In this document: one piece after another, positions 9,310 to 19,830 of the stretch
Layout of the letters: every line of letters begins with the position of its first letter
How positions within the stretch are numbered: the stretch's first letter is position 1
Source: Aquimarina muelleri DSM 19832
GTDB taxonomy: Bacteria; Bacteroidota; Bacteroidia; Flavobacteriales; Flavobacteriaceae
Direction: 5' to 3'
Length of the DNA: 64,000 bases
Assembly (NCBI RefSeq): GCF_000430665.1
Contig: NZ_AUML01000035.1
Coordinates: forward strand, 1 to 64,000
The notes under the pieces: model-generated
The model's database searches: none
Told to the model about the DNA's origin: nothing
The model's input: the letters and a program-made list of their open reading frames with translations, nothing else
Translations under genes and position numbers: made by a program

Positions 9310-10076
9310 TATTTCCTGTCTAGTATTTTATACTCTTCGTAACATTCGCTTATGGCATCAAGAATTTGTAAGTCATTTGCAAATTTTATAAAATCAACAG
9401 AGTAATTACAGTTTCTGAGAATTTCATCTATATCTAATCTTTCTACTTGTAATAAAGCCATTAAAGTAGCACGGTCAAATTTAGTTTCTAAAAGATTTCT
9501 TATATCGTCATCTTTCTTCATTTTACGAAGCTTTCTTAGCTCTTTTGATCGCTTACTAAATATATTGTATAAAAAATCTGTGGGATTAAATATAGCACCT
9601 AACACTTTGTTAACAGCTCCAGGTTGTCTGTTTCCTCCTTCATATCCAGAGTTTAATCCAGAAATACTATATCTGTAATTATTATATATTGGTATTCTTT
9701 TTGCGTCTATTTCTAAATAACCTGTTAACTGAACATCGGCAACAACTACTTCTTCTAAGGCGATTCCTAATTCTGTTATCTTAATTTTAACTTCGCCAAA
9801 CTTAATCCAGTCATTAGTGACTCTAATTCGTAATGGTTTGAATCCTATATAAGAAAAGTATAGCGTATCGTTAACCTTGGCTTGAATTTTAAAATCACCT
9901 TCATTGTTAGTAATTGTACCAACTACTTGGCTAAGGTTTATAACATGAACATTTTGTAATATTCGATCATTAGAAGCATTTTGTACTTTTCCAGAAACAA
10001 TACCAGATATGTCTTCTTCTTGAGCATAAGTGGAAATGCTTAAAATAAGTGTAATAAAAAATAATATTCTTTTCAT
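9309..10076 (-). CDS. Carboxypeptidase-regulatory-like domain protein
   Basis: 255 residues with a signal peptide (MKRILFFITLILSISTYAQ). A CarboxypepD_reg-like/DUF4480-type beta-sandwich covers about residues 25-110 (GKVQNASNDRILQNVHVIN, NDTLYFSYIGFKPLRIRV), followed by a charged helical C-terminal half. Such domains occur at the start of TonB-dependent transporters, but here no barrel follows, so it is a free secreted or periplasmic protein of unknown role. Its stop codon abuts the MITE-like element. It lies downstream of the DEAD-box helicase on the same strand, separated by an AT-rich inverted repeat. Confidence 0.8.
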   Translation of the reverse strand: MKRILFFITLILSISTYAQEEDISGIVSGKVQNASNDRILQNVHVINLSQVVGTITNNEGDFKIQAKVNDTLYFSYIGFKPLRIRVTNDWIKFGEVKIKITELGIALEEVVVADVQLTGYLEIDAKRIPIYNNYRYSISGLNSGYEGGNRQPGAVNKVLGAIFNPTDFLYNIFSKRSKELRKLRKMKKDDDIRNLLETKFDRATLMALLQVERLDIDEILRNCNYSVDFIKFANDLQILDAISECYEEYKILDRK

Positions 10077-10092
10077 TTATTTATAATAAGAC

Positions 10093-10150
10093 ATTCAATT
10101 TTAAATAATATTACATTATTTTGTTATAAGAATATTATTTAAAATTGAAT
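10093..10150. repeat. 20-bp perfect AT-rich inverted repeat
   Basis: Arms ATTCAATTTTAAATAATATT (10093-10112) and its complement (10131-10150) flank an 18-nt loop, just 3' of the helicase gene and 5' of the gene at 9309-10076 on the minus strand. It is likely a terminator or mRNA 3'-end stabiliser for the helicase transcript, though no clear U tract follows on that strand. Confidence 0.6.
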
Positions 10151-10173
10151 TTTGCTAAAGATGTTTTTTTATA

Positions 10174-11937
10174 TTATTTACGGTCACTTCGTTTCCTTTT
10201 ATCTCTTCTGCCTCCTCCGCTATTTCGATCATCGCTAGATTCAAAACGACTTTTACTTCTTGGTTTAAAACCATCACTTCTGCGTTTTCCTTTAAAGCCA
10301 CCTCCATTATTATCTCGACGTCTTTTTCCTCCTCTATTTCTGCCAGAATCTTTAGAAATTTCTACATTAACCTTTCTTCCTTCCATTTTGAAATCTTCAA
10401 AAACAGAAAGAACACGTTCCTGATGTTCTGCATTTGTGTTGAAAAATGAAAAGCTTTCTTTTACATCTACTCGGCTTAATGAATCACTTCCTATCTCCAA
10501 AATATCTTTTAGAAAATCTTTTAATGTCATCCAATCAAACCCATCTTTTTCTCCTACATTAATAAAATAACGAGTGCTACCGCTATCGTTGCCAAAACTA
10601 CTTTCTCGTTCATTAGAGGTATTTAAATCTTTAGATTTTTTGTAGTAATTATGAAAACGAGAAAATTCTACTGAAAAGAATTTTTTAATTAATTCTTCTT
10701 TAGAAAAATCTTCTAAAACCTCATTAATGGAAGGTAAGTAACTATCGATTTCATGGTTTATCTCGGCTTTACTGATGTCATTTGCCAAATGAAAAAGTTG
10801 TACTTGACAAATTTCTTCGCCACTTGGGATATCTTTTTTCTCAAAATTCTGTTTGATAATTCGCTCTACAGATTTTATTTTTCTAACTTCACTTTTAGAA
10901 ACAATTACCATAGAAACTCCACTTTTTCCTGCACGACCAGTTCGTCCACTACGGTGAGTGTAGGTTTCTATTTCATCAGGAAGTTGATAATTTATAACAT
11001 GTGTTATATCATCTACATCAATACCACGAGCAGCTACATCTGTAGCAACCAGCATTTGTATTTGACGGTTTCTAAAGCTTTTCATAACCAAATCTCTTTG
11101 GTTTTGGCTTAAATCACCATGTAAAGCTGCAGCATTGTATCCATCTTCAATAAGATTTTCAGCTACTTTTTGTGTATCTCTTTTGGTACGACAAAATATA
11201 ACAGAAAAGATATCAGGGTTAGCATCTGATAATCGTTTTAATGCAGCGTATCTATCTCTTGAGTTTACTACATAATATTCATGTGAAACATTTTTAGATC
11301 CTGTGTTTTTATGACCTACTGTAATTTCTACAGGATTACGCATAAAACGTTTAGCGATAGTAGATACTTCTTTTGGCATAGTAGCCGAAAATAACCAAGT
11401 GTTTTTTTCTTTTGGGGTATGCGATAAAATAGCGTTAATATCTTCATAGAATCCCATGTTAAGCATTTCATCTGCTTCATCCAGAATACAATAACTAATC
11501 TGAGAAATGTCTACCATTTTACGATTAATCATATCCTGCATTCGCCCTGGTGTTGCTACGATAACTTGGGCTCCCCGTTTTATTTGTTTTGCTTGATCTG
11601 TTATGCTGGCACCACCATATATAGCTACGGTATGTAATCCAGGGATAAATTTAGAGTAATTTTTAAACTCATTAGTAATTTGTAAACAAAGTTCACGGGT
11701 AGGAGAAAGGATTAAACCTTGGGTAATCCTGCTCTTACTATCTATTTTTTCAATTAAAGGAAAGCCAAAAGCAGCTGTTTTTCCAGTTCCTGTTTGTGCC
11801 AATGCAACAATATCAGTATCTTCATTTAGCAAAATAGGTATTGCCTTTTCTTGTACTTCACTTGGGGTTTCAAACCCCATTTCATTCACCGCCTTCACGA
11901 TGGCTTCACTAAGGCCTAATGCTTCAAATTTATTCAT
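10174..11937 (-). CDS. DEAD-box ATP-dependent RNA helicase with DbpA-like RNA-binding domain
   Basis: 587 residues. Motifs are clear: AQTGTGKT (47-54), PTREL (79-83), DEAD (153-156), SAT (184-186), then the second RecA-like domain with ARGIDV and HRSGRTGRAG. A DbpA/CsdA-type RNA-binding domain lies near residues 470-545 (YFINVGEKDGFDW), and the tail is very rich in Arg, Lys and Gly. The family remodels rRNA and mRNA, often in the cold. A TACCTTTG element (11958-11965, minus strand) 21 bp upstream looks like its -7 promoter box. It is similar in layout to DeaD/CsdA, but the exact orthologue is not certain. Confidence 0.93.
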   Translation of the reverse strand: MNKFEALGLSEAIVKAVNEMGFETPSEVQEKAIPILLNEDTDIVALAQTGTGKTAAFGFPLIEKIDSKSRITQGLILSPTRELCLQITNEFKNYSKFIPGLHTVAIYGGASITDQAKQIKRGAQVIVATPGRMQDMINRKMVDISQISYCILDEADEMLNMGFYEDINAILSHTPKEKNTWLFSATMPKEVSTIAKRFMRNPVEITVGHKNTGSKNVSHEYYVVNSRDRYAALKRLSDANPDIFSVIFCRTKRDTQKVAENLIEDGYNAAALHGDLSQNQRDLVMKSFRNRQIQMLVATDVAARGIDVDDITHVINYQLPDEIETYTHRSGRTGRAGKSGVSMVIVSKSEVRKIKSVERIIKQNFEKKDIPSGEEICQVQLFHLANDISKAEINHEIDSYLPSINEVLEDFSKEELIKKFFSVEFSRFHNYYKKSKDLNTSNERESSFGNDSGSTRYFINVGEKDGFDWMTLKDFLKDILEIGSDSLSRVDVKESFSFFNTNAEHQERVLSVFEDFKMEGRKVNVEISKDSGRNRGGKRRRDNNGGGFKGKRRSDGFKPRSKSRFESSDDRNSGGGRRDKRKRSDRK

Positions 11938-11957
11938 ATAATAGTTAAAATAAGCCG

Positions 11958-11965
11958 CAAAGGTA
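11958..11965 (-). promoter_or_regulatory. Probable -7 box of the helicase gene
   Basis: Read on the minus strand the sequence is TACCTTTG, a match to TAnnTTTG, 21 bp before the ATG. No clear -33 TTG was found at the right distance. Confidence 0.5.
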
Positions 11966-12107
11966 CGGTTTATTATCTGTCTATTATAATAACGAACGAT
12001 TTATTATGATGTTACAATATGTGTACAAGCTTTATAGGTTCAAATATGTTTTTTAAAAATATTTTGTGCTAGTTTTATACACTTATTATAAAAAGGATGA
12101 ATTATGT

Positions 12108-13157
12108 TTATTCGATTACCTCAATTTCAAAAAGTTTATTCCAGTTTTTTCCAGTAACAAATAATTGTTTTGTGTCTTTTTTATAAGCAATACCATTTAG
12201 AACATCTAAATCACTATGTTGTTTTACTTTTTCACGAAGCCCCGATAGATTGATAACTGCTTCTAGAGCACCATTTTTTGGATTGATGATCGCTATACCA
12301 TCTTTTTGCCAGGTGTTTGCATAGATTTTTCCTTCTACCCATTCTAGTTCATTAAATCTGGATTTTACACTTTTATTGGTAGTAACTTGTATATAATCTT
12401 TTTCAGCAAGTGTATCTGGATCTAAAAACCATATTTTCTCAGTACCATCACTTTTGTAGATAAAGTCTCCATCAAAACAAAGTCCCCAGCCTTCTTTGCT
12501 TTTATTGTAGGCAAAACTATCTATTTTTTCCAAAGTATTACGGTCATATATAAACCCTTCTTTCGAAGTCCAGGTAAGTTGTATTATTTTGTCTTTAACG
12601 ATAGTTATTCCTTCCGCAAAATATTCTTTCGAAATATCTTTTTTTTGTATTATTTTCCCAGTTTTATAATCCACTTTTCTTAAGGAAGAACTTCCTTTTC
12701 TTCCTGTACTCTCATAAAGAGTATCTCTGTAGAATTCTAATCCTTGTGTAAAAGCTTTTATGTCATGTGGATATTCGGCAATGATTTTATACGAATATAA
12801 TTTTGGGGAACTATGGTTTAGAAAAGTGATTTTTTTAGTAATGGTATCCATGTTTCCATCATAAAATACTTGAGCAGTCAAGGTGTGATTGCCTAGTTTT
12901 TCATCATCTATTTTTTCTTCGTAATTAAAGTTGTTTTTAAGAGAAGTAACTTTATTGTCTAATATATAAGTTACAGAATCTATTTTGAAGTTTTTAGCAT
13001 TTATGATGTTTGCTTTTATTGTTTCTCCTAGCTTAAATTTGACTTTATTGTCACTAGTAGCAATAGAAAAATGTTTTTTTTTCTGATCAGAATTACTTCC
13101 GCAAGAAAAATAAAATATGGTTAACAGTATGATGACGAATAGGTTACGAATATTCAT
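12108..13157 (-). CDS. Glutaminyl-peptide cyclotransferase (glutamine cyclotransferase) lipoprotein
   Basis: 349 residues with a lipoprotein signal (cysteine in YFSCGSN). The first 100 residues form an Ig-like segment, followed by the five-bladed glutamine cyclotransferase propeller (FTQGLEFYRDTLYESTGRKG, EGWGLCFDGDFIYKSDG, NELEWVEGKIYANTW, LNGIAYKKDTKQLFVTGKNW). The family converts N-terminal Gln to pyroglutamate on exported proteins, a frequent modification in Bacteroidetes. It should act in the periplasm, lipid-anchored. Monocistronic as far as seen. Confidence 0.92.
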   Translation of the reverse strand: MNIRNLFVIILLTIFYFSCGSNSDQKKKHFSIATSDNKVKFKLGETIKANIINAKNFKIDSVTYILDNKVTSLKNNFNYEEKIDDEKLGNHTLTAQVFYDGNMDTITKKITFLNHSSPKLYSYKIIAEYPHDIKAFTQGLEFYRDTLYESTGRKGSSSLRKVDYKTGKIIQKKDISKEYFAEGITIVKDKIIQLTWTSKEGFIYDRNTLEKIDSFAYNKSKEGWGLCFDGDFIYKSDGTEKIWFLDPDTLAEKDYIQVTTNKSVKSRFNELEWVEGKIYANTWQKDGIAIINPKNGALEAVINLSGLREKVKQHSDLDVLNGIAYKKDTKQLFVTGKNWNKLFEIEVIE

Positions 13158-13212
13158 TTGTGTGATTAAAGTTTATGGCAAGATATTTATTTTAATTGGG
13201 TTTAAAAAATCA

Positions 13213-13242
13213 TTGTTTTATATATTAAAGATTGTATCTTTG
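13213..13242 (+). promoter_or_regulatory. Promoter of the SRP RNA gene
   Basis: TTG (13213-13215), 19 nt, then TATCTTTG (13235-13242) is a full match to the Bacteroidetes consensus TTG-N17-23-TAnnTTTG. The RNA begins about 5 nt downstream. Confidence 0.8.
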
Positions 13243-13246
13243 CAGC

Positions 13247-13347
13247 GGCAAGTCCTACACAACTAGCTCCTGTTGAATCCTCCAGGGCGGGAACGAAGCA
13301 AAGGTAGACGGTTGTAGCAGTGTGATGTAGGTAGCTTGCCTTTTTTT
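13247..13347 (+). ncRNA. ffs: Bacterial small signal recognition particle RNA (4.5S type)
   Basis: About 100 nt. The ends pair as GGCAAG (13247-13252) with CTTGCC (13335-13340), followed by CCTACA with TGTAGG. The apical domain has the SRP hallmark GGAACGAAGCA within paired flanks. A T7 run follows the closing stem and should end transcription. The RNA binds Ffh and targets membrane proteins to SecYEG. Confidence 0.9.
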
Positions 13348-13429
13348 GTATCCAATAGTTACGTGCAAAAAGTCTTACCTAAATTAAGTAAATCTATTTT
13401 CTTTATATATAATTAAATGTTCATAATTG

Positions 13430-13437
13430 TATATTTG
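13430..13437 (+). promoter_or_regulatory. Probable -7 box of the SDR gene
   Basis: TATATTTG ends only 5 nt before the ATG at 13443, so the mRNA would be nearly leaderless if this box is used. No matching -33 TTG is obvious. Confidence 0.4.
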
Positions 13438-13442
13438 CAAAT

Positions 13443-14264
13443 ATGGATAAAAACAAAAAGGAAACAGTTGTTTTGGTCACAGGAGGTTCTTCTGGGATTG
13501 GAAAATCAATAGGGGTATATTTAGCTGAAAAAGGGTATACTGTATATGGTACTAGTCGAAATCCATCAAGATTTCCTGATTTTTCTTCCTTTACTCTTTT
13601 ACAATTAGATGTAGCAGATGTAAAGAGTATTAAAGATGCAGTTAAATTTATTGAAGAAAAACACGGAAGACTAGATGTTTTAGTAAACAATGCAGGGGCA
13701 GGTATAACGGGGCCTATAGAAGAAATTCCTAATGAAGAGATAATAAGAAATTTTAATACAAATTATTTTGGACCAATCAATGTTACGAAAGCTGTTTTGC
13801 CGATAATGAGAAAACAAGGTAGTGGTTTGGTTATTAATATAACTTCGATTGCGGGGTATATGGGATTGCCTTTTAGAGGTGTTTATAGTGCTTCTAAAGC
13901 AGCATTAGAGATGACTACAGAGGCATGGAGAATGGAGCTAAGTAATTTTAATATTAAAATGACTAATATCGCTCCAGGAGATTTTGCGACTAATATAGCA
14001 GCTGGACGTTATCATGCACCCGTAATTAAAGGTTCTCCTTATGAAGACCCTTATGGAAATGCTTTAAAATTGATGGATGATCATGTTGATTTAGGAAATG
14101 ACCCATTGGATATGGCTAAAGAGGTTTTTATGGTTATAAATTCTAAAAAACCAAAAGTGCATTATAAAGTGGGGGCATTTATGCAAAAATTTTCTATTGT
14201 ATTAAAACGAGTTTTGCCTGATAGGATGTACGAAAAACTCTTAATGAATCATTATAAATTATAA
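13443..14264 (+). CDS. SDR family oxidoreductase
   Basis: 273 residues, classical short-chain dehydrogenase. It has the TGGSSGIG cofactor motif (13-20), NNAG (82-85), and catalytic Ser135, Tyr148 and Lys152 (YSASK). The family is NAD(P)-dependent and uses alcohols, ketones or steroid/lipid-like substrates; the substrate cannot be told. It stands alone between SRP RNA and the transaldolase-family gene. The extended C-terminus (about 200-273) is typical of the larger classical SDRs. Confidence 0.92.
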   Translation: MDKNKKETVVLVTGGSSGIGKSIGVYLAEKGYTVYGTSRNPSRFPDFSSFTLLQLDVADVKSIKDAVKFIEEKHGRLDVLVNNAGAGITGPIEEIPNEEIIRNFNTNYFGPINVTKAVLPIMRKQGSGLVINITSIAGYMGLPFRGVYSASKAALEMTTEAWRMELSNFNIKMTNIAPGDFATNIAAGRYHAPVIKGSPYEDPYGNALKLMDDHVDLGNDPLDMAKEVFMVINSKKPKVHYKVGAFMQKFSIVLKRVLPDRMYEKLLMNHYKL

Positions 14265-14393
14265 AATATTTTTTTTGTAACGTGTGGTTTCAAATAATCT
14301 AAAAGATTATGTGGGACGATAATGATTATTTTTATCTTCGCGCTGTAATAAGAATAGCATAAATTTTATACACAACAATCTAAAAAGAATACT

Positions 14394-15047
14394 ATGAAAT
14401 TTTTTATTGATACTGCAAATCTGGATCAGATTAAAGAAGCACAAGATTTAGGTGTTTTGGATGGGGTAACGACAAATCCATCCTTGATGGCAAAAGAAGG
14501 TATCACCGGTAAAGAAAATATAATAAATCATTATAAGAAAATATGTGAAATTGTAACTGGAGATGTTAGTGCAGAGGTTATTTCTACAGATTTTGATGGT
14601 ATTATCAAAGAAGGAGAAGAATTAGCAAAACTTCATGATCAGATTATTGTAAAAGTACCTATGATTAAAGATGGTATTAAAGCAATTAAATATTTTAGTG
14701 ATAAAGGGATTAAAACAAATTGTACATTGGTTTTTTCTGCTGGGCAAGCCTTATTAGCTGCTAAGGCAGGTGCTACTTATGTGTCTCCATTTATTGGTAG
14801 ACTAGATGATATTTCTACAGATGGGCTTAATCTTATTGCAGAAATTAGATTAATCTATGATAATTATGGTTTTGATACCCAAATCTTAGCAGCTTCGGTA
14901 AGACATACTATGCATGTAATAGATTGTGCAAAGATAGGAGCAGATGTAATGACAGGGCCTCTTTCTTCTATAGAAGGATTGCTTAAGCACCCTTTAACCG
15001 ATATCGGTTTAGCTAAGTTTTTAGAGGATTATAAGAAAGGAAATTAA
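14394..15047 (+). CDS. fsa: Transaldolase / fructose-6-phosphate aldolase family enzyme
   Basis: 217 residues, the short single-domain form. It has the N-terminal FIDTANL strand, the TTNPSL motif (26-31), and the Schiff-base lysine in VKVPM (Lys87). C-terminal motifs ILAASVRH and MTGPLSS are also present. The family handles dihydroxyacetone-type C3 transfer in the pentose phosphate pathway. Length separates it from the 320-residue TalB type. Whether it acts as a true transaldolase or as an F6P aldolase cannot be decided by eye. A convergent terminator follows at 15084. Confidence 0.9.
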   Translation: MKFFIDTANLDQIKEAQDLGVLDGVTTNPSLMAKEGITGKENIINHYKKICEIVTGDVSAEVISTDFDGIIKEGEELAKLHDQIIVKVPMIKDGIKAIKYFSDKGIKTNCTLVFSAGQALLAAKAGATYVSPFIGRLDDISTDGLNLIAEIRLIYDNYGFDTQILAASVRHTMHVIDCAKIGADVMTGPLSSIEGLLKHPLTDIGLAKFLEDYKKGN

Positions 15048-15083
15048 AGTGTACTGTTAACACTTCTAAATTAAAATAATATC

Positions 15084-15117
15084 AACAAAGCTATTCTTTA
15101 AATAGAATAGCTTTGTT
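15084..15117. terminator. Bidirectional terminator between convergent genes
   Basis: AACAAAGCTATTC pairs with its complement over a 7-nt loop. It serves the transaldolase gene on the plus strand and overlaps the stop codon of the minus-strand gene ending at 15116. Confidence 0.75.
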
Positions 15118-16546
15118 AGTTTTCTAAACTTGATAACTGTGTATATTGCATTAGTTGTTTTTCGAATAAAGAAGCAAATAAATCTGTATTTGGATTTATA
15201 ATTTTTCCTTCTTGGTTAACAAGTATAACTTTATTTCTGTAATGAATAACTAGTTCTTCAGAAGAACATTTTGGGTATTTAAACTCATATTCATAATCTA
15301 AGTTGTACCGATGTCTTTTTATTGTTTTTAACCAATTCTTTTCTTGTTCGCTATCCGTATTGATGGCAATAAAATCAATATTTGGATATATAGTACTTAA
15401 ATAAGCTGTTTTTTTATGAGCTTTTACATAGTGATCTTTGCTTTCCATAGACCAGAAATAGAGAGCGGTAATAGGTTTTTTGAATAATGAAGATAATTTT
15501 ACAGTTTCTCCTTTTGAGGTTATTAAATCTTGATTAGGAATAATTTTATTAGGTCTTAATTTTGAGATTGATCTAGCAAGATTTTTTAATTCCATTTTCG
15601 ATTTCTTGTTAGAGCTAATCTTTTGGTAATGTTTTAGTACCTTATCGGATTCATAATCATTTTTACTATCCAATAAAAAATTAGTAGTAAATCTTCTAAG
15701 TAGATTGTTTTTGATATATGGGTGTTTTATCATACTATCGATTAAATCCAGTTTATATAATGTGCTGCCAGATTGGTTATTATATTTAGATAACTTATTA
15801 GCATAATTAGATAAAGAAGCATTAATAAAATAATAATTTAAAAATCGATGAAAAGAGTATGATCTTTTTAATTCTTCATCATTAAAATTAATTTTGTTTC
15901 GATAACTAAAAAAAGAAGTAGATAGTCTTTTAGTAGCGTTAATACCTCCTATTTCATAACGTCTATTAAAGTACAGTTCATGTCTTGTGTAATAATCAAA
16001 AATTAAACTGGCTTGTGTGATTTTTTTAGCTAGGTTGCTTAAATTGTTTCGTTTAACTAATTTTTTGTATGTGATTAATTTTAAATTAAGTAAAGAATCT
16101 TGTTTTTTTTTGAAAAGAGAAGTGGATAGTCTAAAATCAGTTCTTCTTAATTCTTCACGTTCTATTTCATCTTGTAAAAATAAATCGATTAAAAAATTAT
16201 TTTTTGCTGCACCATCACCAGTAAATACAAGAGATTCATCAAACTCTAAAGTATTTAGACGTATAAGGATACTATCTCCTTTTTCAAGAAGAATAACTTG
16301 GTTTTCAGGATTATGCTTAAAATAATACAATCCTTCTTCTTGATTTTCTATTTTATGCATAAACCTATTATTTCTATCTAGAAAGATAGTGTCATCATAA
16401 TCAGAGTTTTTAGATAAAATGACATAATTGGTATTTGGATTTACAATTTCGCCTCCAAAATAAGTGTATTTTCTGTTGCTTTTTTCAGGAGTACTACAAC
16501 TAAACAAGAAACACGATAAAAAAGAAATTAGGGTAAAATATCTCAA
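15116..16546 (-). CDS. Thioredoxin-like (TlpA/DUF4369-type) lipoprotein lacking the CxxC site
   Basis: 476 residues with a lipoprotein signal (SCFLFSCSTPE). The N-terminal half has DUF4369-like beta strands (residues about 28-110) and a long helical middle. The C-terminal third has a thioredoxin-like fold typical of TlpA/ResA proteins (SKGETVKLSSLFKKP, ALYFW, NIDFIAINTD, LVNQEGKI). The redox site expected as WCxxC reads WSMES near residue 361, so it cannot work as a dithiol reductase. It probably has a binding or structural role in the periplasm. Confidence 0.75.
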   Translation of the reverse strand: MRYFTLISFLSCFLFSCSTPEKSNRKYTYFGGEIVNPNTNYVILSKNSDYDDTIFLDRNNRFMHKIENQEEGLYYFKHNPENQVILLEKGDSILIRLNTLEFDESLVFTGDGAAKNNFLIDLFLQDEIEREELRRTDFRLSTSLFKKKQDSLLNLKLITYKKLVKRNNLSNLAKKITQASLIFDYYTRHELYFNRRYEIGGINATKRLSTSFFSYRNKINFNDEELKRSYSFHRFLNYYFINASLSNYANKLSKYNNQSGSTLYKLDLIDSMIKHPYIKNNLLRRFTTNFLLDSKNDYESDKVLKHYQKISSNKKSKMELKNLARSISKLRPNKIIPNQDLITSKGETVKLSSLFKKPITALYFWSMESKDHYVKAHKKTAYLSTIYPNIDFIAINTDSEQEKNWLKTIKRHRYNLDYEYEFKYPKCSSEELVIHYRNKVILVNQEGKIINPNTDLFASLFEKQLMQYTQLSSLEN

Positions 16547-16693
16547 TATATGAAATTGTATTTAAAGATTATATATGACTATCATTCAAAAATAAAGGGA
16601 AACATCTTTTTGGATTGTTAAGGATACGTTAATTGTGTTTTAATAGAGCTTTTAATCCACATTGTGGAGTTTAATTCTCCGAAGCTAGCCTCG

Positions 16694-16750
16694 AAAACAA
16701 GATATATTTTCGGAAACATACTTTAGCTTGCTCCGAGGTTATTGACTTAT
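16694..16750 (+). repeat. Dispersed repeat R1, copy b
   Basis: It matches copies at 6925 and 24355 (AAAACAAGATATATTTTCGG, then AGCTTGCTCCGAGGTTATTGA), but its middle is shortened so that the internal ACCTCG/CGAGGT hairpin is lost. It lies in the 312-bp gap between two divergent genes; nothing else but a promoter box was found there. Confidence 0.65.
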
Positions 16751-16789
16751 GAAATGAGATAGTGGATATTGTATTTAAATTAAACATAG

Positions 16790-18484
<1,695 letters not shown>

Positions 18485-19407
18485 AATTTTTGTTAATTAC
18501 ATATTGTTATTTTAGAACCTGTATTTTTAAATCATAGCTTTAGTAAAACTGTTAGAATATTAGATTATTTATTTTAATATAAAAACAAGTACTATGATAA
18601 AGTTAAAAAATAACCAATGTTAGTTTTTGTAACATATTTATAATGAAATAGGTTTTTTAATCTATAGGATACTTCTTGGTTTTACGATTAACTATTTAGA
18701 TAAATAGTAATAAGGGAGTAATTTCGAAGTTTCTTTTATAAATAGTATTCTATTTAAGTGTTTGAAAAACAGTAGTTTGTTATTTTACATGAGTTTTTTA
18801 TTCCTTATATTTACGAGTCTTTTTATTAACCTGAGCTCTAATATTAGGATATACTATAAAAACCGTCATTTTTTTTATATTAATCTCTTGATTGTACTTG
18901 ATATAATTTTTCTACTAGCCAATCAATCTCATTATTTATATATTTTAGTTTGAAGCACGGAATAAAAAGATGATTTTAATATATAATTTCATTTAAAAAA
19001 CTAGATTTCTCCAATTAATTCAGAAATAAAAACAATGAAACCTATTTATTTAGGTATAGTTAAGGTATTCTGTTTTTAGCTTTACTGCCTAATAAAACCG
19101 TAATAACTTTACTGTTTTATTAAAATTAATATATTTAAATCTAAATTTTAAAAAAAATAAAACTTAAATTTGTATCATAAATGGTTAATTTAATATTAAT
19201 TTTTTGAGAATATAGTCAATTGTATGTTAAACTAGACATAATTACTTTTTTAAAGTAAAAATAATTACAGCTATGCTGATTTTTCAGCACCTTTTAAATC
19301 TTCACCCCAAACCTATTAAATAAGAAGCTATAATTATAAAGTTTTATATTTTTCAAAATACTATTAATAGAATAGGTTGCCTTCATAATTTTAAAATATT
19401 AAAAATA
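18485..19407. other. 923-bp AT-rich gap without a supported gene
   Basis: Only short chance ORFs are present, the longest being 63 codons at 18762 with no support. A small hairpin TGCTGA/TCAGCA (19274-19289) and a lone TAAATTTG promoter-like box (19165-19172) upstream of the gene at 19408 are the only signals seen. Confidence 0.5.
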
Positions 19408-19827
19408 ATGTTATCAAGAAAAATCACAATTATTTTTTTTCTTACTCTAACGATATTTTCTTTTGGTCAATGTAAAACTATTAAAAATGGTAATGCAGGG
19501 GATAAAGAATCAAAGACTTTAATGATACAAGAAAATAAAAAAGACTCAAAGTTAAATGGAGATAAAACGATGAACCTTGTTATTAAAAAGAAGGTTAAAT
19601 CAGAAGATCCAGCAACCTTTTTTGAATATATAGTATATAATCAAAAAACAAGAGAAATTATTAAAAAAGGCTCATTTAGAGGATCAGATATAGATTGGTA
19701 TGATAATAATTCACTTCAGCTTATTCCTTATATAGGAATCGAACAAAAACCAATTTCAGATAACCCAGAAGATTTTCTCTCTTCAGAAAATAAAACTCAA
19801 ATTACAATTATTAAATTAAATTACTAA
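19408..19827 (+). CDS. Small exported protein of unknown function
   Basis: 139 residues with a hydrophobic signal (KITIIFFLTLTIFSFGQ) followed by Cys, so either signal peptidase I cleavage after GQ or a lipoprotein. A Lys-rich linker is followed by a short beta-rich domain (MNLVIKKKVK ... FFEYIVYNQKTREIIKKG). It ends 3 bp before the large secreted gene at 19831, so the two are probably co-transcribed and may work together. No family recognised. Confidence 0.7.
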   Translation: MLSRKITIIFFLTLTIFSFGQCKTIKNGNAGDKESKTLMIQENKKDSKLNGDKTMNLVIKKKVKSEDPATFFEYIVYNQKTREIIKKGSFRGSDIDWYDNNSLQLIPYIGIEQKPISDNPEDFLSSENKTQITIIKLNY

Positions 19828-19830
19828 CTC

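Noticed and set aside
10145-10423. Leu/Pro/Ser-rich 92-codon ORF
   Set aside because: It is the antisense of the Arg/Gly-rich tail of the helicase gene.
18762-18953. 63-codon ORF in the 18.5-19.4 kb gap
   Set aside because: Phe/Leu/Ile/Tyr-rich product as expected from random AT-rich DNA; no promoter, homology or terminator supports it.
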